64,000 nt of DNA from Acanthochromis polyacanthus (lineage: Eukaryota; Chordata; Actinopteri; Pomacentridae), in assembly GCF_021347895.1 (NCBI RefSeq), contig NC_067119.1:3236534-3300533 (forward strand), in the 5' to 3' direction. A program made the translations under genes and the position numbers. The notes under the pieces were generated by a model, which worked only from the letters and a program-made list of their open reading frames with translations, ran no database searches and was not told the DNA's origin. Shown here one piece after another: positions 1-10,245 of this stretch. Numbering within the stretch: the stretch's first letter is position 1; every line of letters starts with the position of its first letter.

Positions 1-639
1 TCTCACCTGTGTGGGTTCTGTGATGTTTGATTAAACTTGATTTATGGCTAAAAGCTTTTCCACAGACATCACATGGTAGAGATTCTGTTGCCTTGTCATT
101 ATCACACTGTCTCTCTGACGTTGGAGCATTGTCTACATCATTACTGTGACTGTTGTTACTCTGATCTCTTGGTTTCTGCTCGATACATCTAGTTGATCCT
201 GAGTCTACATCCTCGCATCCTTCCTGATCTGGGCTCTCAGCTACACAAGAGATGTGAAACAGGAGCTGATCACGGTTTGGTTTTGGTTCACTGTGGTCAC
301 TTTCCTCATCAGCAAGAGTCACCTCAAAGGTATCAGTCTCCTGTTTCAATCCAATTAACTCTTCCTCCTGACTGGAGCAGAGTTCATCCTGTTCCACTTT
401 AATTTGTGGTAACCCTGGGTTTAATTGGTCCAGACTGGTGCACAATTCTTCCTCTTCCATTTTAATTTGAGAAATCTCTGGGTTTGATTGGTCCTGACTG
501 GTGCAGAGTTTCTCCTGCTGGTCTTTAATCCGTAGAGTCTCTGGGTCCTCATGGTCCACCATGGAGTTTCTCTCCTGGTCATGGGGCTGATGGTCAACAA
601 CAGTCTTCTCATTCTCACAGACATAAGACTGTGGGAGCT
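1..639 (-). CDS. ZNF gene 1, exon 2 (partial, runs off left edge)
   Basis: Minus-strand 5' part of the large exon of a C2H2 zinc-finger gene. The acceptor is tccctccag|AGCTCC, so the exon begins at 639. Joined in phase 1 to exon 1 (5765-5936) it reads [13 protein letters not shown], then [13 protein letters not shown], two copies of the CTSxDQxNPxxxQIKxE repeat, the [11 protein letters not shown] block, an Ser/Asp-rich linker, and the first finger (C-x2-C, F, L, H-x3-H; helix SHKSSLIKH) at about 10-75. The frame stays open to the edge. By family it is a nuclear DNA-binding protein. The number of further fingers cannot be seen. It has the 12-base GAGAGAAACTCC stretch that keeps the exon 1 frame, unlike genes 2 and 3. 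Confidence 0.85.
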
Positions 640-904
640 CTGGAGGGACAAAGACACAAAAGATAATGGTTACTACTGTGATGATGGGAGAACACACATC
701 TGTCACTTTGTCCAGGACTGGCTGTCTCCAACAAAATCAGCTCAGCAGTCGAATGTTTGAAGGAAAAAGAATTGTATGGTTTATAAGTGAAGTCTTGGAG
801 CCATGAAACAGTCAGAATGATACAAGCATCTCCAAATGACTGAACATTTCTATGAACATGTTCCACAGTGGATACAGGATCACAGAGATTCTAATGGTAA
901 ACAC

Positions 905-2917
905 TAGGGGTGTAACGAAATTTCGTGCCACGAAATTTCGCGAAATAAAAAAATGGCGAAATAAAATTCAAAGGCGCACGAAATAATAGCACGAAATAAT
1001 GGAAATAAAAAACGTGAAAGGGCGCCGCGCACCACTGAGACTGATGATTTTTGACCCTCCTCGTGTACCGTAGCAAAACACTCGCTTCAAAATGGAGAAA
1101 GACAAAGTTGACGAATTAGCTGACGCTCCTTCATCAAATAAATCCGTTGTGTGGACATATTTTGGCTTCCCATGTAAACGACGAGAGGATGGTGAAAAGA
1201 TTGCGAATAGAACAAGAACCGTGTGCAAGATATGCCGCTACAGTTCGCCGTATACTGCAGGGAGTACAACTACCATGATGTACCACCTACAACGCTACCA
1301 CAAAGAGAAGCTACTGGAAGCTACAACAAAAAAACAACTCACAAAAGGCCAAACTACTCTACAGAAAACATTCGCTGCACCACTGCTAGCTGCTAGTAAG
1401 CGAGCAATAGACATAACACAGAGTATAGGCTTTATCATAGCCAACGATATGCAACCCTTTTATGTTGTCGATGACGCTGGATTTCGACAGTTGGTCCACA
1501 CACTGGAGCCGAAGTATCACATCCCATCACGGACACACTTCAGTAAAACAGTGGTTCCAGCAATGTATGAGAGATAAAGTAAAAGAGGCTCTGCAAAAAG
1601 GTGAGACAGTAGCAATAACAACAGACGGGTGGACCTCACGTGCTACCCAGAGCTACCTAACAATCACAGCTCACACCATTGATGCTGACTGGCAAATGAA
1701 GTGCTTCGTGCTGCAAACACGTGATGTTTGAATCACACACAGGCCAAAACATTGCTGCTATACTGAGAGAGGCAGTTAATGAATGGAAGGTAGAATGAGC
1801 TGATCAGCCCACTGTTGTTGTCACAGACAACACGAGGAATATGGACATTGCTGTAAGAGAGGCAGGGCTGGGACAGCACATTAAACGTCTAGCTCACACT
1901 TTGAATCTGGGCACACAAGCTGGACTGGGTGTCCCAAGAGTCAGCCGTCTGCTGGGACGAGTGAGAAGAGTTGCAGCATTTTTTCACAGAAGCACCACTG
2001 CTGCTGCAGTGTTTGTCTCAAAACAAAAACTGCTTGAACTGCCACCTCATAAACTTGTGATGGATGTTTGCACTCGGTGGAAAAGTTCAGTAGAAATGTT
2101 TGACCGTTACCTGGAGCAGCATGCAGCTGTGACTGCAGCTCTAATCTGCCCAGAACTACGACGCAACACACGGGACAGTGACGTTGACACAATGGATGGC
2201 AGTGACATCACTGATGCAGAGGATATTGTCAAGCTACTCAGTCCTCTCAAAACAGCCACTAAAGTACTGAGTGATGAGAAAAACCCGACAGTGTCACTGA
2301 TATTACCCCTGACCCACATGATAAAACAGAGCATGGCCCCTAATGCAGAAGACTCAACGACAGTGGCTGCAATGAAGAAGGCAATCCTGCAAAAGCTTCA
2401 AGACATGTACACTGGAGATGTTTCTGAGTATCTTCTGAAGAGTGCTGCCCTCAACCCCAGATTGAAAGGTCTGCCACATGTTCCTGAGGACCAGCGTGAT
2501 GCTGTTTTTGAACGGCTGAGGGAGAGAGCACTGCAGCTACAGCAGAATCGGGTATGTTACACATTACACAATTCTACATTTTCATTTAGCAGGATATTAT
2601 AACACCAATAATAATTTATCAGACACACATGTAGCTTTTTGTAATAATTTTAAAATTATGTACTAGTGCTAAGCCAGGAATTAAGAAATGTCTTCATATT
2701 TTGTTGTCCTAATGTCCTGCATTTTCTTCGTCTGTTGTATGCAGAGACCAGCCTCTGATGTGGAGGAAGACAGGAGCACAGCAGGAGCAGCCAGTGCCAC
2801 CAGTGACAGCCCCCCACATGGAGCACAAGATGAGACACACACATGCAGAGCTGAGCTGGACCAGCCTCCCACGAAGAGGACAGCCCTTGAGGACCTTTTT
2901 GGAGACACTGACTGAGT
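905..2917 (+). mobile_element. hAT element A (BED-type transposase), 3'-truncated
   Basis: It begins with TAGGGGTGTAACG, a hAT-like terminus, directly after intron sequence that continues uninterrupted in gene 4. Transposase code runs on the plus strand: BED zinc-finger N terminus with WTYFGFP and a C-x2-C...H-x4-H pattern (1092-1577), the ITTDGWTS strand, TDNTRNMD, and the CTRWKSS region (1841-2550). A GT donor follows QQNR, and a last exon after gtatgcag (about 2742-2915) ends LFGDTD-stop. The gene is dead: frameshifts near 1575 and 1731 and a TGA at about 1797. No right TIR is present. The element stops abruptly against a LINE 3' fragment, so its end was lost in a rearrangement. Confidence 0.8.
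1092..2915 (+). pseudogene. hAT transposase pseudogene (element A)
   Basis: ZBED-like hAT transposase. Visible in order: start MEKDKVDELADAP, a BED finger, the region ending PSRTHFSKTVVPAMYER, then after a 2-bp frame loss DKVKEALQKGETVAITTDGW, then after a second shift ESHTGQN, an in-frame TGA, and TVVVTDNTRNMD. A long open stretch (1841-2550) covers the AHTLNL and RW motifs, and a short last exon encodes a charged tail. The C-terminal dimerisation block with the catalytic Glu is missing. It cannot make an active enzyme. It could still supply sequence to non-coding transcripts of the host intron. Confidence 0.8.
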
Positions 2918-2921
2918 TTAT

Positions 2922-3190
2922 ATGAGGTCCTTCAGGGTGGAAGGAGCACGTCTGAGAACCTTTTATGATTCTGTGGTGGCATCAGCCATCCTGTATAGGG
3001 CGGTCTGCTGGAGCAGCAGCATTACAGCTGCAGACAGGAGGAGACTAAACAAACTGGTAAAGAAAGCTCACTCTGTCCTTCTTGATACTGTGGAGGTGGT
3101 GGGAGACAGGAGGATGATGATGACAAAGCTGTTGTCTATCATGGAGGACACCTCCCACCCCCTGCAGGAAACAGTAACATCACTGGACAG
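2922..3190 (+). mobile_element. LINE (L2/CR1 group) 3' ORF2 fragment, unit 1, left part
   Basis: Encodes the C-terminal end of a non-LTR reverse transcriptase ORF2: RSFRVEGARLRTFYDSVV, then SAILYRAVCWSS, RLNKLVKKAHSVLLD, KLLSIMEDTSHPLQ. It is nearly identical to 62950-63195 of the copy in unit 5. The fragment is split by hAT element B and resumes at 5010. At about 3172-3185 it shows the uninterrupted site gtaacatcactgg, which in unit 5 is occupied by a CAGGGTTCTC element. Confidence 0.75.
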
Positions 3191-3509
3191 TAGGGGTGCC
3201 GCGGTTCTCGGTTTTTAAACGAACCGTTTGGTACAACATACACGGATCAATACGCTTATAAACCGCGGTCTTTCGTTGCACAATAAATTAATTTCTTATA
3301 GCTGGCCACTGACTTGCAGAACAGATCTGCAGTCACTGTGTGTGCCTGCCTGCAGAAGCAAGCACTCTGCTAGAGAAATCCCCATCCCACGAGTAGCTGT
3401 CCAATCACTGGCTCTCCCACATCCCCCTCCCGCCTGTGTGCGAAATCTGAGCCGCAGAGGAGCGGGAGGCAGAGCCCACAGACAGAACAAAAATCACCAT
3501 CAGAAAGCC

Positions 3510-4478
3510 ATGGCGAGTGGAGGAGTGGAGGAGAACGAGAGGGAAAAGTTTGTCGAGGCACTAGCCTCGTTCAAGTCTGCAGTTTGGGAACACTTTGGCT
3601 TCCCTGTTGACTATGGTGATGGGGGAGAGAAAAAAGTGGACCGAACGAAAACAATTTGTAAGCGCTGCTTAACACGTGTAGCATACGCACATGGAGCACA
3701 CATTTACAGCGTCACCACCCAGATGTAGCCCTCGTTTGGAGGCGGCCATCCGCGCAGGTAACATCGGGCAAAAAACAAAAGACAATCGCAGAATCTATGC
3801 AGCAGCCCTATAGCTTTGGTTCTGAGAAACATAAGAAAATAACCCTTGCAATTGGAAAGCTCATCACTAAAGATATAAGATAAGATAGACTTTATTGATC
3901 TCACAAAGGAGAAATTTACTGTTACAGGGCTCTTAGGAACAAAAAAGAGCCCTGTAACAGTAAATTTGTAAATGCAGCCTCTTTCAGTAGTGGAAGACAT
4001 AGGCTTTCGTCACGTAGTGAAGACACTTGACCCACGTTACATTGTCCCTGGTCGTACTCATTTCACAGACAGAGTAATCCCTGCCATGTATGAAAGGGTG
4101 CGCACAGAGCTTGCAGACGATTTGGCTAATGCCCCAAGCCTCGCGCTGACCACCGACAGCTGGATGTCCCGTGCGACAGATAGTTATCTCACTGTTTCAG
4201 TTCACTATTTGTCAGAGTGGGAAATGAAAAGCGCAGTGCTGCAGACGCGTGCAACGCACGAAAGTCACACAAGTGCCAACTTGGCAAACGAGATGAGAAG
4301 TGTAGCGACGGAGTGGAAGTTGAAGCGACCGCTTTTAAGCATCCCAGTCGCCACTGATAACGCATCAAATATAGTGAACGCTATCAATGAAGTGGATGAG
4401 CTCGGGCCACAGATAGGCTGCTTCGCTCACACCGTTAACCTGGCAGCCAAGAAGTCCATTGACAACAGCAGTGTCTAG
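3510..4478 (+). pseudogene. hAT transposase pseudogene (element B)
   Basis: The N-terminal exon encodes MASGGVEENEREKF, VWEHFGFPVDYG and a BED-like C-x2-C (KTICKRCL) with frame loss after about 3725. After a palindromic insert (3880-3970) the core resumes at 3972: QPLSVVEDIGFR, RTHFTDRVIPAMYERV, the catalytic-type strand LTTDSWMSRATDSY, VATDNASNIV, and the C-x2-H motif GCFAHTVNLA, stopping at 4478. The last third, including the dimerisation region and catalytic Glu, is absent. Family assignment to BED-type hAT is firm; activity is excluded by the sequence. Confidence 0.8.
3912..3967. repeat. Perfect 23-bp inverted repeat (hairpin) inside hAT B
   Basis: Arms 3912-3934 and 3945-3967 are exact reverse complements over 23 bp, separated by a 10-bp loop. 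The arms begin aaatttactgttacagg. The adjacent sequence (taagatagactttattgatc) resembles the end of a common fish repeat, so this may be a fold-back copy of that end inserted into the transposase gene. Confidence 0.9.
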
Positions 4479-5009
4479 TGCATGCCGCTCTCGCCTTTCT
4501 GAAGAGAATGTTGACACGCTTCTCTTCTTGCAGAAGAACCTCAAAATAGAAGAATAAAAAAGCAAACCATCTTGATGTATAAGCTATATGCTATTGAAGT
4601 TGAAGTACTCTTTGTTTAATGTTTATTTGGTCAATTTGTTGCTGCTGCAAGCCATTTTTATTTATTTAACTGTTTCCCACTGAGTGGTGGTGAACTTGAG
4701 TTTCAGAACCACTGATATGGCTATTGCCAAAACTGTGCATCTTGTTTTTGCTATTTGATATTTACACTATAATATTTTATACTTGGAAATAGTAGGTTAA
4801 GTTGAGGCACTTTAATTTTGAATTTGTGTATTTTTCTTCCATGTAGTTAAATTCAAAACTTCAAAAAAGGAAAATAATTTTTTTTGAAAAGTCTTTTTTT
4901 TGTGTGTGTGTTCTTATATGCAAAAATACATACCGAAACTGAACCGAAACCATGAGCCCAAACTGAGGTACGAACCGATCCGTGGGAAAAGTGTACCGTG
5001 GCACCCCTA

Positions 5010-5350
5010 CTGGACAGCTCCTTCAGTGACAGACTGCTTCACCCACTGTGTTTGAAGGAGAGATACCGCAGCTCCTTCCTTCCTGCTGTAGTCAGACTGT
5101 ACAATCAAGCTCCCAGTAGTTCAGCTCATTCACTAATTGTGCAATAAAAATGAATAGGACACTGTGCAATTTCACAGAAATTTTCCTGTAAACATTTATA
5201 TTTCCTCTAGAAGGAGAAGTTGATTGTCTATGCACTGTGTGCTGCTGTTTTTCTTTCTTTGCACATTTTTTTTTTGTATTGGCTGCTGGAACACTGAAAA
5301 ATTTCATGCTGTGGAATCAATAAAGGCTGAATCTCCATCCACCCATCTAT
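5010..5350 (+). mobile_element. LINE (L2/CR1 group) 3' end, unit 1, right part
   Basis: Continues the fragment at 2922-3190 after hAT B. It encodes SSFSDRLLHPLCLKERY and SSFLPAVVRLYNQAP, followed by a 3' UTR with aatcaataaaggctgaatc and a short CATC-type simple tail. Unit 4 has the same 3' end at 43851-44206. Confidence 0.75.
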
Positions 5351-5764
5351 CACATGACTTCTATACTCTCTAACTCTGTATGTGCACTTTCATTACATTA
5401 TGAATGATATCTATACACGGAATTATGTCTCTGGACTGAAATGATGGAATGACTGAGTCCTCTGTTAGAGTTTTATTATTAAACTGTTTGATAACACAAT
5501 GCAGTTGCTGTCAGTGTGGAGTAGTTCAGATAAACACTTCCAGCACCTCTGAACAGGAAACTTTGGTTCTTGCTTCCAGGATCAATCAACACAACGATCA
5601 CAATTTTAAAACTCCACACAGCATCAACTAACAGACACCATATTATGAGCCCATTCTCTCTTCCTCACAATGCGTCTCAGTTCACCGTTAACTATTCACC
5701 TGCACACTTCATGATGTTCTACATGATATAAGTGGAATTCTTCACCATCAAAACGCATACACAC
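5351..5764 (-). other. Conserved intron 1 sequence next to exon 1 (gene 1)
   Basis: Intronic sequence shared with gene 4 (about 44207-44598) and in part with gene 2 (about 14585-14869). No coding signal is visible. A short open frame at 5449 recurs in gene 2 but only because the copies are similar. The intron's donor GTGTGTATG abuts exon 1 at 5764. Confidence 0.6.
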
Positions 5765-5936
5765 CTATGGGTTGTAAGGGGATCTGTGGCTTCCAGATGA
5801 CATCCAGCAGTCTGCGCTGACGATCGATCTCCTCCTGGTACTGGACGATGGTTTTTTCAAACTCTGAGAATATTTCTCCAGCAGCAGCAGTTAGTCTGTC
5901 GATGATCAACTCTCTCAGATACTCAACTGAAGCCAT
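5765..5936 (-). CDS. ZNF gene 1, exon 1 (N-terminal coiled-coil module)
   Basis: Encodes MASVEYLRELIIDR, LTAAAGEIFSEFEKTIV, then QYQEEIDRQRRLLDVIWKP and QIPLQPI, with the donor CCCATAG|gtgtg leaving one G (phase 1). Joined to exon 2 it reads PIELPQSYV. This matches the exon 1 module I know from acanthomorph fish ZNF proteins, with a charged heptad-like stretch suited to a coiled coil. It is not KRAB, SCAN or BTB. I chose the ATG at 5936 because the family begins M(A/S)SVxxLRE. An in-frame ATG at 5969 (MDEKYQSVKVT) is also possible. The exon is intact: 172 nt, identical in length to gene 4. Confidence 0.85.
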
Positions 5937-5969
5937 CGTTACTTTAACGCTCTGATATTTCTCATCCAC

Positions 5970-6175
5970 ACTACAATACAGCCGTTTTATAGCTCAGTCC
6001 ACACAGCAGTGAAGCTGACTCTGCTCATGCTTCTTTGTTTGCATCCGCCGGGTGTCACACTGTGAAGTTCCGGCAGAAACAATGAGTTACTTTCTTCTTC
6101 GTCATTGAATTAGGCGGACTCGACGCATCATTGGCGTATTGCTGCCACCTACTGGATGTTACTCATAGTTCTTAG
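5970..6175 (-). promoter_or_regulatory. Conserved upstream block of gene 1 with CTCF-like motif (6142-6155)
   Basis: This block upstream of exon 1 is repeated in front of every exon 1 in the window. It includes gaagttccggcag (an ETS-type GGAA core on the minus strand) and, at 6142-6155, the minus-strand sequence CCAGTAGGTGGCAG. The latter fits the CTCF core often written CCASYAGRKGGC. The block is the likely 5' UTR and promoter, but no TATA box is evident and binding is not shown. The motif could also be part of an old repeat. Confidence 0.45.
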
Positions 6176-6249
6176 AGAATCCTCGATATTTTCTTATGCA
6201 GTCCTGTGGTCATGAGAAAGTTCAGAAGTTTCAAAGATTAAAAACAGAC

Positions 6250-6720
6250 CTATTCTTACCTCCTTGGTTGCTCTTTGTGCCAAGCTATCTGCTTCCTCAT
6301 TGCCCTCCACACCCATATGTGCTGGAACCCAAATAAAACCCTCACACCCTGCTCTGTGAATTTGAAACAGTGCTTGAAATATTGCTAATAGAAAATTGGG
6401 TCTGGATTTGGAGTTTGCTTCTTTATTGATGTCGACACGGCTGATGAATCGCTACATAAGACTGACTTGACCAGTTTGTCGTCCATCACCCATCAAAGGT
6501 CCAAAATGATCCCTGATATCTCTGCAGTGAATGCTGTCATCTGGAATTCTAAAGCCTTTTCTGATCTTGAAAATTGGAAAGAATAAACCAACAGTGACTT
6601 CATCCTCATCAGCGTTGTTAGATCCATCTGAGTAAATTTGTATATGAGAACCCCATTCTTCTTCAGTATGGGCCTTGACGATGTTATTCATGAATTCTGA
6701 CTCCTTCTGAATTTTGATTC
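6250..6720 (-). mobile_element. I/Nimb-like LINE remnant with RNase H domain (unit 1)
   Basis: The minus strand encodes an RNase H start (HIQIYSDGSNNADEDE, VGLFFPIFKIRKGFRIPDDS; 6452-6691) and then the VEGNEEADSLAQRAT end of the same domain near 6255-6310. The D in YSDGS and the D in EEAD are expected catalytic residues. RNase H is typical of I-clade elements including fish Nimb. Compared with unit 4 (45060-45960), about 350 bp are deleted near 6245. Only a remnant is present. Confidence 0.65.
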
Positions 6721-8330
6721 CATTTATATATTTAATGTGATCACAATACTTTGTACTGTTTATACCGTATTATATTGTAGACTCCCAAACTGTTCATGAA
6801 GCACTTTTACGGCTTCTTTTGCACTTACAGTTACATGCTCAACTGCATTTGTCTTTATACTTGGACTCTGTGTAATGATAATAAAGTTGGTGTAGGAACC
6901 AAATTGAGCTTCATGTTGATTTCATACATTCCCTTTTGTTATCAATATGTGGATGTGAATAGAAGAGAGAGTGCATGTGTGTTGATGGGAGAATGAATGG
7001 CTGTACGTGTGTTTACCCCCTTAGAGGATCACAGAGAGTTTAACTCTACCTGGCTGAGGAAGTTAAAAATGGAGTCCAAGGAGGAAGGTTTAAGAACCAG
7101 CTGCCACAGCATCTGGTGTAGCTGAGGAAGGCAAACAGTTTATTGACCATGTGGCTGAATCAAGGAACTCGGACTTCTCAAAAACTTTGGAGTGTAAATC
7201 TTTTTATTCTATTTCAACTTATCTGTAATTCATCAACGTGATGAAGGTCAGCTTCATTGCCTGTATGGAGTTCACATTCTGGGACAAAGATACAAGAACA
7301 CACAATGACTGTCTGATGGATTTAATGAGTGTGGTGTTGGGGCTGCCATGTGCAGTTTGGTGGCGTCTCCTCACACCATTGGGTGTAGGCCCTGGGGAGG
7401 CCTACAGGATCGAAAATAACAGTTTTAGTGCCATGATTAAGTGATTGGACTGAATTTATACCTGAATGACAGTAGAATTGGGAAAGTGGCATTGTTTTCA
7501 GAATGTAAGAATTGAAAAGTTTGACATGGCTCACCTCTTTTTTATCCCTGCAGGCGTTCCAGTTAAAAGAGTCCCCATGCATTGGAACATCCTTTTAAAG
7601 GTTCCAGGAAGAAACAGTCGTAGAAATAGTTAAGAATTAGTCACTTCAGGTGATAAAATCAATATGTTTCTTGATGAGGATGTCAGTTTTTGGCTTTGGG
7701 AAAAAGATGCTTAGTTTTAATGTTCATTACAGTTCAAATTAAATATATATTTTTTTGACTTTCTTGTGTTTGATTTTTTTCGGTTAACCCTTATGTTGGT
7801 AGGCCTGAGGGGCTGATTAGGGGGATGCCTATCAAAGGCTGGCAGTTGAGTGGGAGAGAGGAAAGGAGCGCCACAATACACCAGTTAACTGCCTTTGCTT
7901 TGTGTTCTTTTAGTGTGAATGTTGGTGAATAAACACCAGGTTGGTCTGCATCTCATCTTGCCTCAAGCCTCCTGTTTTATCCAACCGCAAAAGGATTATT
8001 CAAGCAATCAACAATAAATGCAATAAATGGTCATTGAGATGACTGGATCCACTTCTACTCCTCACCTTCATCTGCAAGTGTCAAAACTAAATCCAACTCA
8101 GCCATCAGTAGTAGCCAAGCAGCAGACTAAAAGGGGTTTGCTGAAGTTGTTACTGCAGTTGGACTGAAATTAGTCTCATGGAGGATCCTCGGGTTTATAT
8201 TAATAATAAGTCACTTTACAAAAAACAAATACAGCAGAACAGATAGAAACCATACAAAATGATTAAAAAGAACATATATAGAGATAAAAAACCATACATA
8301 AGGAAAGAGGCAGTTAGAACGAATAAATAA
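6721..8330. other. Spacer without recognised gene
   Basis: The part up to about 7230 is homologous to 45960-46420 in unit 4, so it belongs to the duplicated unit. The rest, to about 8330, is unique in the window. I see short open frames only. A stretch around 7780-7990 (gtgaataaacaccagg) resembles repeat or LTR-like tails but cannot be assigned. Confidence 0.5.
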
Positions 8331-9260
8331 TCTTGAACTGGTGGGTTTTGAGTTTAGATTTGAAAAGAGGCAGAGAGTCAATGTTTCAAATGTCCCTTGG
8401 GAGTGAGTTCAGAGTTTGCCGAGATGATTGATGTAGCAGAGATGAAAATATACAAACCGGGTGATGTTATTGATGTGTGATTGGAAAGAAAGTGAGGAAT
8501 CGAGGATGACACCCAGACTCTTCACCTGAGGGGAGGGAGAAACTGAGGCACTGACAATAGTGAGGGAGAAACTGTCAGTTTTGGAAAGTGTAGATTTTGT
8601 TCCAATGAGAAAAATCTCTGTTTTGTCACTGTTTAGTTTTAGGAGGTTTGAAGTGAACCAGCATTTTATGTCAGACAAGCAGTTGGTGAGGGAGGAAGGA
8701 GGGAGTGTAGAGTTAGATTTATTGAATAAGGAGAGCTTGGTGTCATCTACGTATCAATGAAAATTAATGTTATATTTACAGAAGAGGAGAAGGGGAAGGA
8801 GGTAGATGATGAAAAGAAGGGGCCCCAGGACAGAGTACTGGGGCACACCTGAGGAGACGGAGGAGGGCTGGGAACAGAAGGACTTGAGTTGGATGGACTG
8901 CGTGTGGCCTGAGAGACATGAGTGTAATCAACTCAGTGGGGTTTCAGTGATGCCTCTGCTGGACAGTCTATTGAGGGGGATGGAGTGAGAGATTATGTCA
9001 AAGGCCGCACTCAGATCAAGGAGAATGAGAATGGTGAGTAACCCACAATCAGCTGCTCAGAGGAGATCTTTAGTGATTTTTATGAGGGCAATTTCTATAC
9101 TGTGGCAGGGGTGGAAACCAGACTGAAATAGTTCATACAGGCTATTATGAGTTAGATGGGAATGGAGCTGAGAAGCAAGTTGGGTTTTGTGTGTATAATA
9201 CTGTCGCCTCTTAGCCTGAATCATTAAGTTAGTAACTTTAGCATATTTTAGGGACAACAT
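8331..9260 (-). mobile_element. L2/CR1-group LINE reverse transcriptase remnant
   Basis: The minus strand encodes, from 9260 downwards, QLHSHLTHNSLYELFQSGF, TILILLDLSAAFD, a YVDDTKL catalytic box preceded by a stop, and then SDIKCWFTSNLLKLNSDKTE, SLGVILDSSLSFQSHIN. These are palm and thumb motifs of non-LTR reverse transcriptases. Stops and frame changes break it, and both ends are missing. Confidence 0.7.
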
Positions 9261-9276
9261 ATTATACGGCCTTTAA

Positions 9277-9654
9277 CCCTTACAGGGCCATGTTTCTGGA
9301 GAAGGACATATACTAAAACATATACTAAAACCACCTAATCCATAAAAATATCGATCAAGTCTTGCGAGGTCGCATTGTCGTAGATCTTCACCATATTGAA
9401 TTTCGGCAGGTACGCGGCCCCGATAAGAGCTTCGTAATTGCGGCTTCGTTATAACGGCTCATACGGCTTTATCGTTTGAAATAAGCAAATTTGGGGCCAA
9501 TGTGTATGTCTTACCAAAACATATGGGTGTGTGCATATTTTATGTTAATTAGCAATCATAAACAAGTCACACGTGGTGAGCCAAGAATGTTCGGTTTCGG
9601 CTGTGTGTACGAGTAAGCGCGAACCAAGTATACTCGATCCCGGCTTTTTAAGGG
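9277..9654. mobile_element. Candidate piggyBac-like MITE flanked by TTAA
   Basis: The left end CCCTTACAGGGCC follows TTAA (9273-9276), and the right end GGCTTTTTAAGGG precedes TTAA (9655-9658). The termini are imperfect inverted repeats starting CCCTTA. TTAA target duplications and CCC-type ends suit piggyBac-like elements, but TTAA is short and the match is partial. There is no coding capacity in 378 bp. Confidence 0.45.
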
Positions 9655-10015
9655 TTAACTTAGTATTTGAATTAGACAGGCATTTTAAAATAACTAATAA
9701 TACTGTGAAATCATTATTATTTAAACTGAAGGTAAATTCTTAGCATACTCAACTGGAAAATAATTTTACTGATTTGCTGTTGTTTGAACCTTAGTGCTGT
9801 CTTCAGGTCAAAATTGACCAGGCCATTATGTTTAATTGCATAGAAAGGCCCTTAAATGACCTTTTTCAACTTGAACTTTGATAACTTTTCCTCAAGTGAC
9901 CCCAACATTAGAAAAAGTGAAACATTGTTTTTGTTTATATTTTCATCAAAGCTGTACACCACCAGGGTACAAAGACTGTCTTCGGGTCATTTTTTACCTG
10001 GCAGTTTAAAATCAG

Positions 10016-10245
10016 TCACATAAGACTAAAACACACATCCACATCACACACACTTCTACAACCACAACGACACACACGTATGTGCGCACAAACACACACA
10101 AAATAACAAAACTTAGATGATGCGTGCGACTGACTGATCTCAGATAAAGTAAGGACAGGTGTATCATTACCTATCCATGACCCCACACAACCCAAGTTCA
10201 CAGACAAAACATGCAACACACACACACACGCACACACAGAGAAAC
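10016..10245. repeat. CA-rich microsatellite-like tract
   Basis: Interrupted (CA)n and related tracts, for example acacacacacacgcacacac. The same spacer position in units 4 and 5 has cleaner (CA)n and (GA)n runs, so it marks the corresponding point in each duplicated unit. Confidence 0.75.

Larger units (their letters stand above)
3191..5009 (+). mobile_element. hAT element B with perfect 8-bp target duplication
   Basis: Bounded by TAGGGGTGCCGCGG on the left and CCGTGGCACCCCTA on the right (TIRs match over about 10 bp plus imperfect extension). It is flanked by the 8-bp duplication CTGGACAG at 3183-3190 and 5010-5017. The unfilled site atcactggacagctcc is seen at 43853-43868. Internally it carries a BED-type N terminus (3510-3725) and a transposase core (3972-4478), but no C terminus, so it is an internally deleted, non-autonomous copy of 1819 bp. 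The region 4560-4930 is AT-rich and has no recognisable code. Confidence 0.9.

Noticed and set aside
193..402. Plus-strand frame antisense to the acidic linker, repeated in all genes
   Set aside because: Shadow of conserved coding sequence on the other strand.
421..657. 78-codon minus-strand frame starting [11 protein letters not shown] in gene 1 (also in genes 4 and 5)
   Set aside because: Wrong frame for these genes: the spliced frame ELPQSYV is open through to the fingers. The same frame is meaningful only in genes 2 and 3, because of the 1-bp insertion.
9780..10010. Motif pair ggtcaaaattgacc and gggtcattttttacc as a regulatory palindrome
   Set aside because: Looks like a decayed repeat end. 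Only two imperfect copies, with no relation to a gene start.
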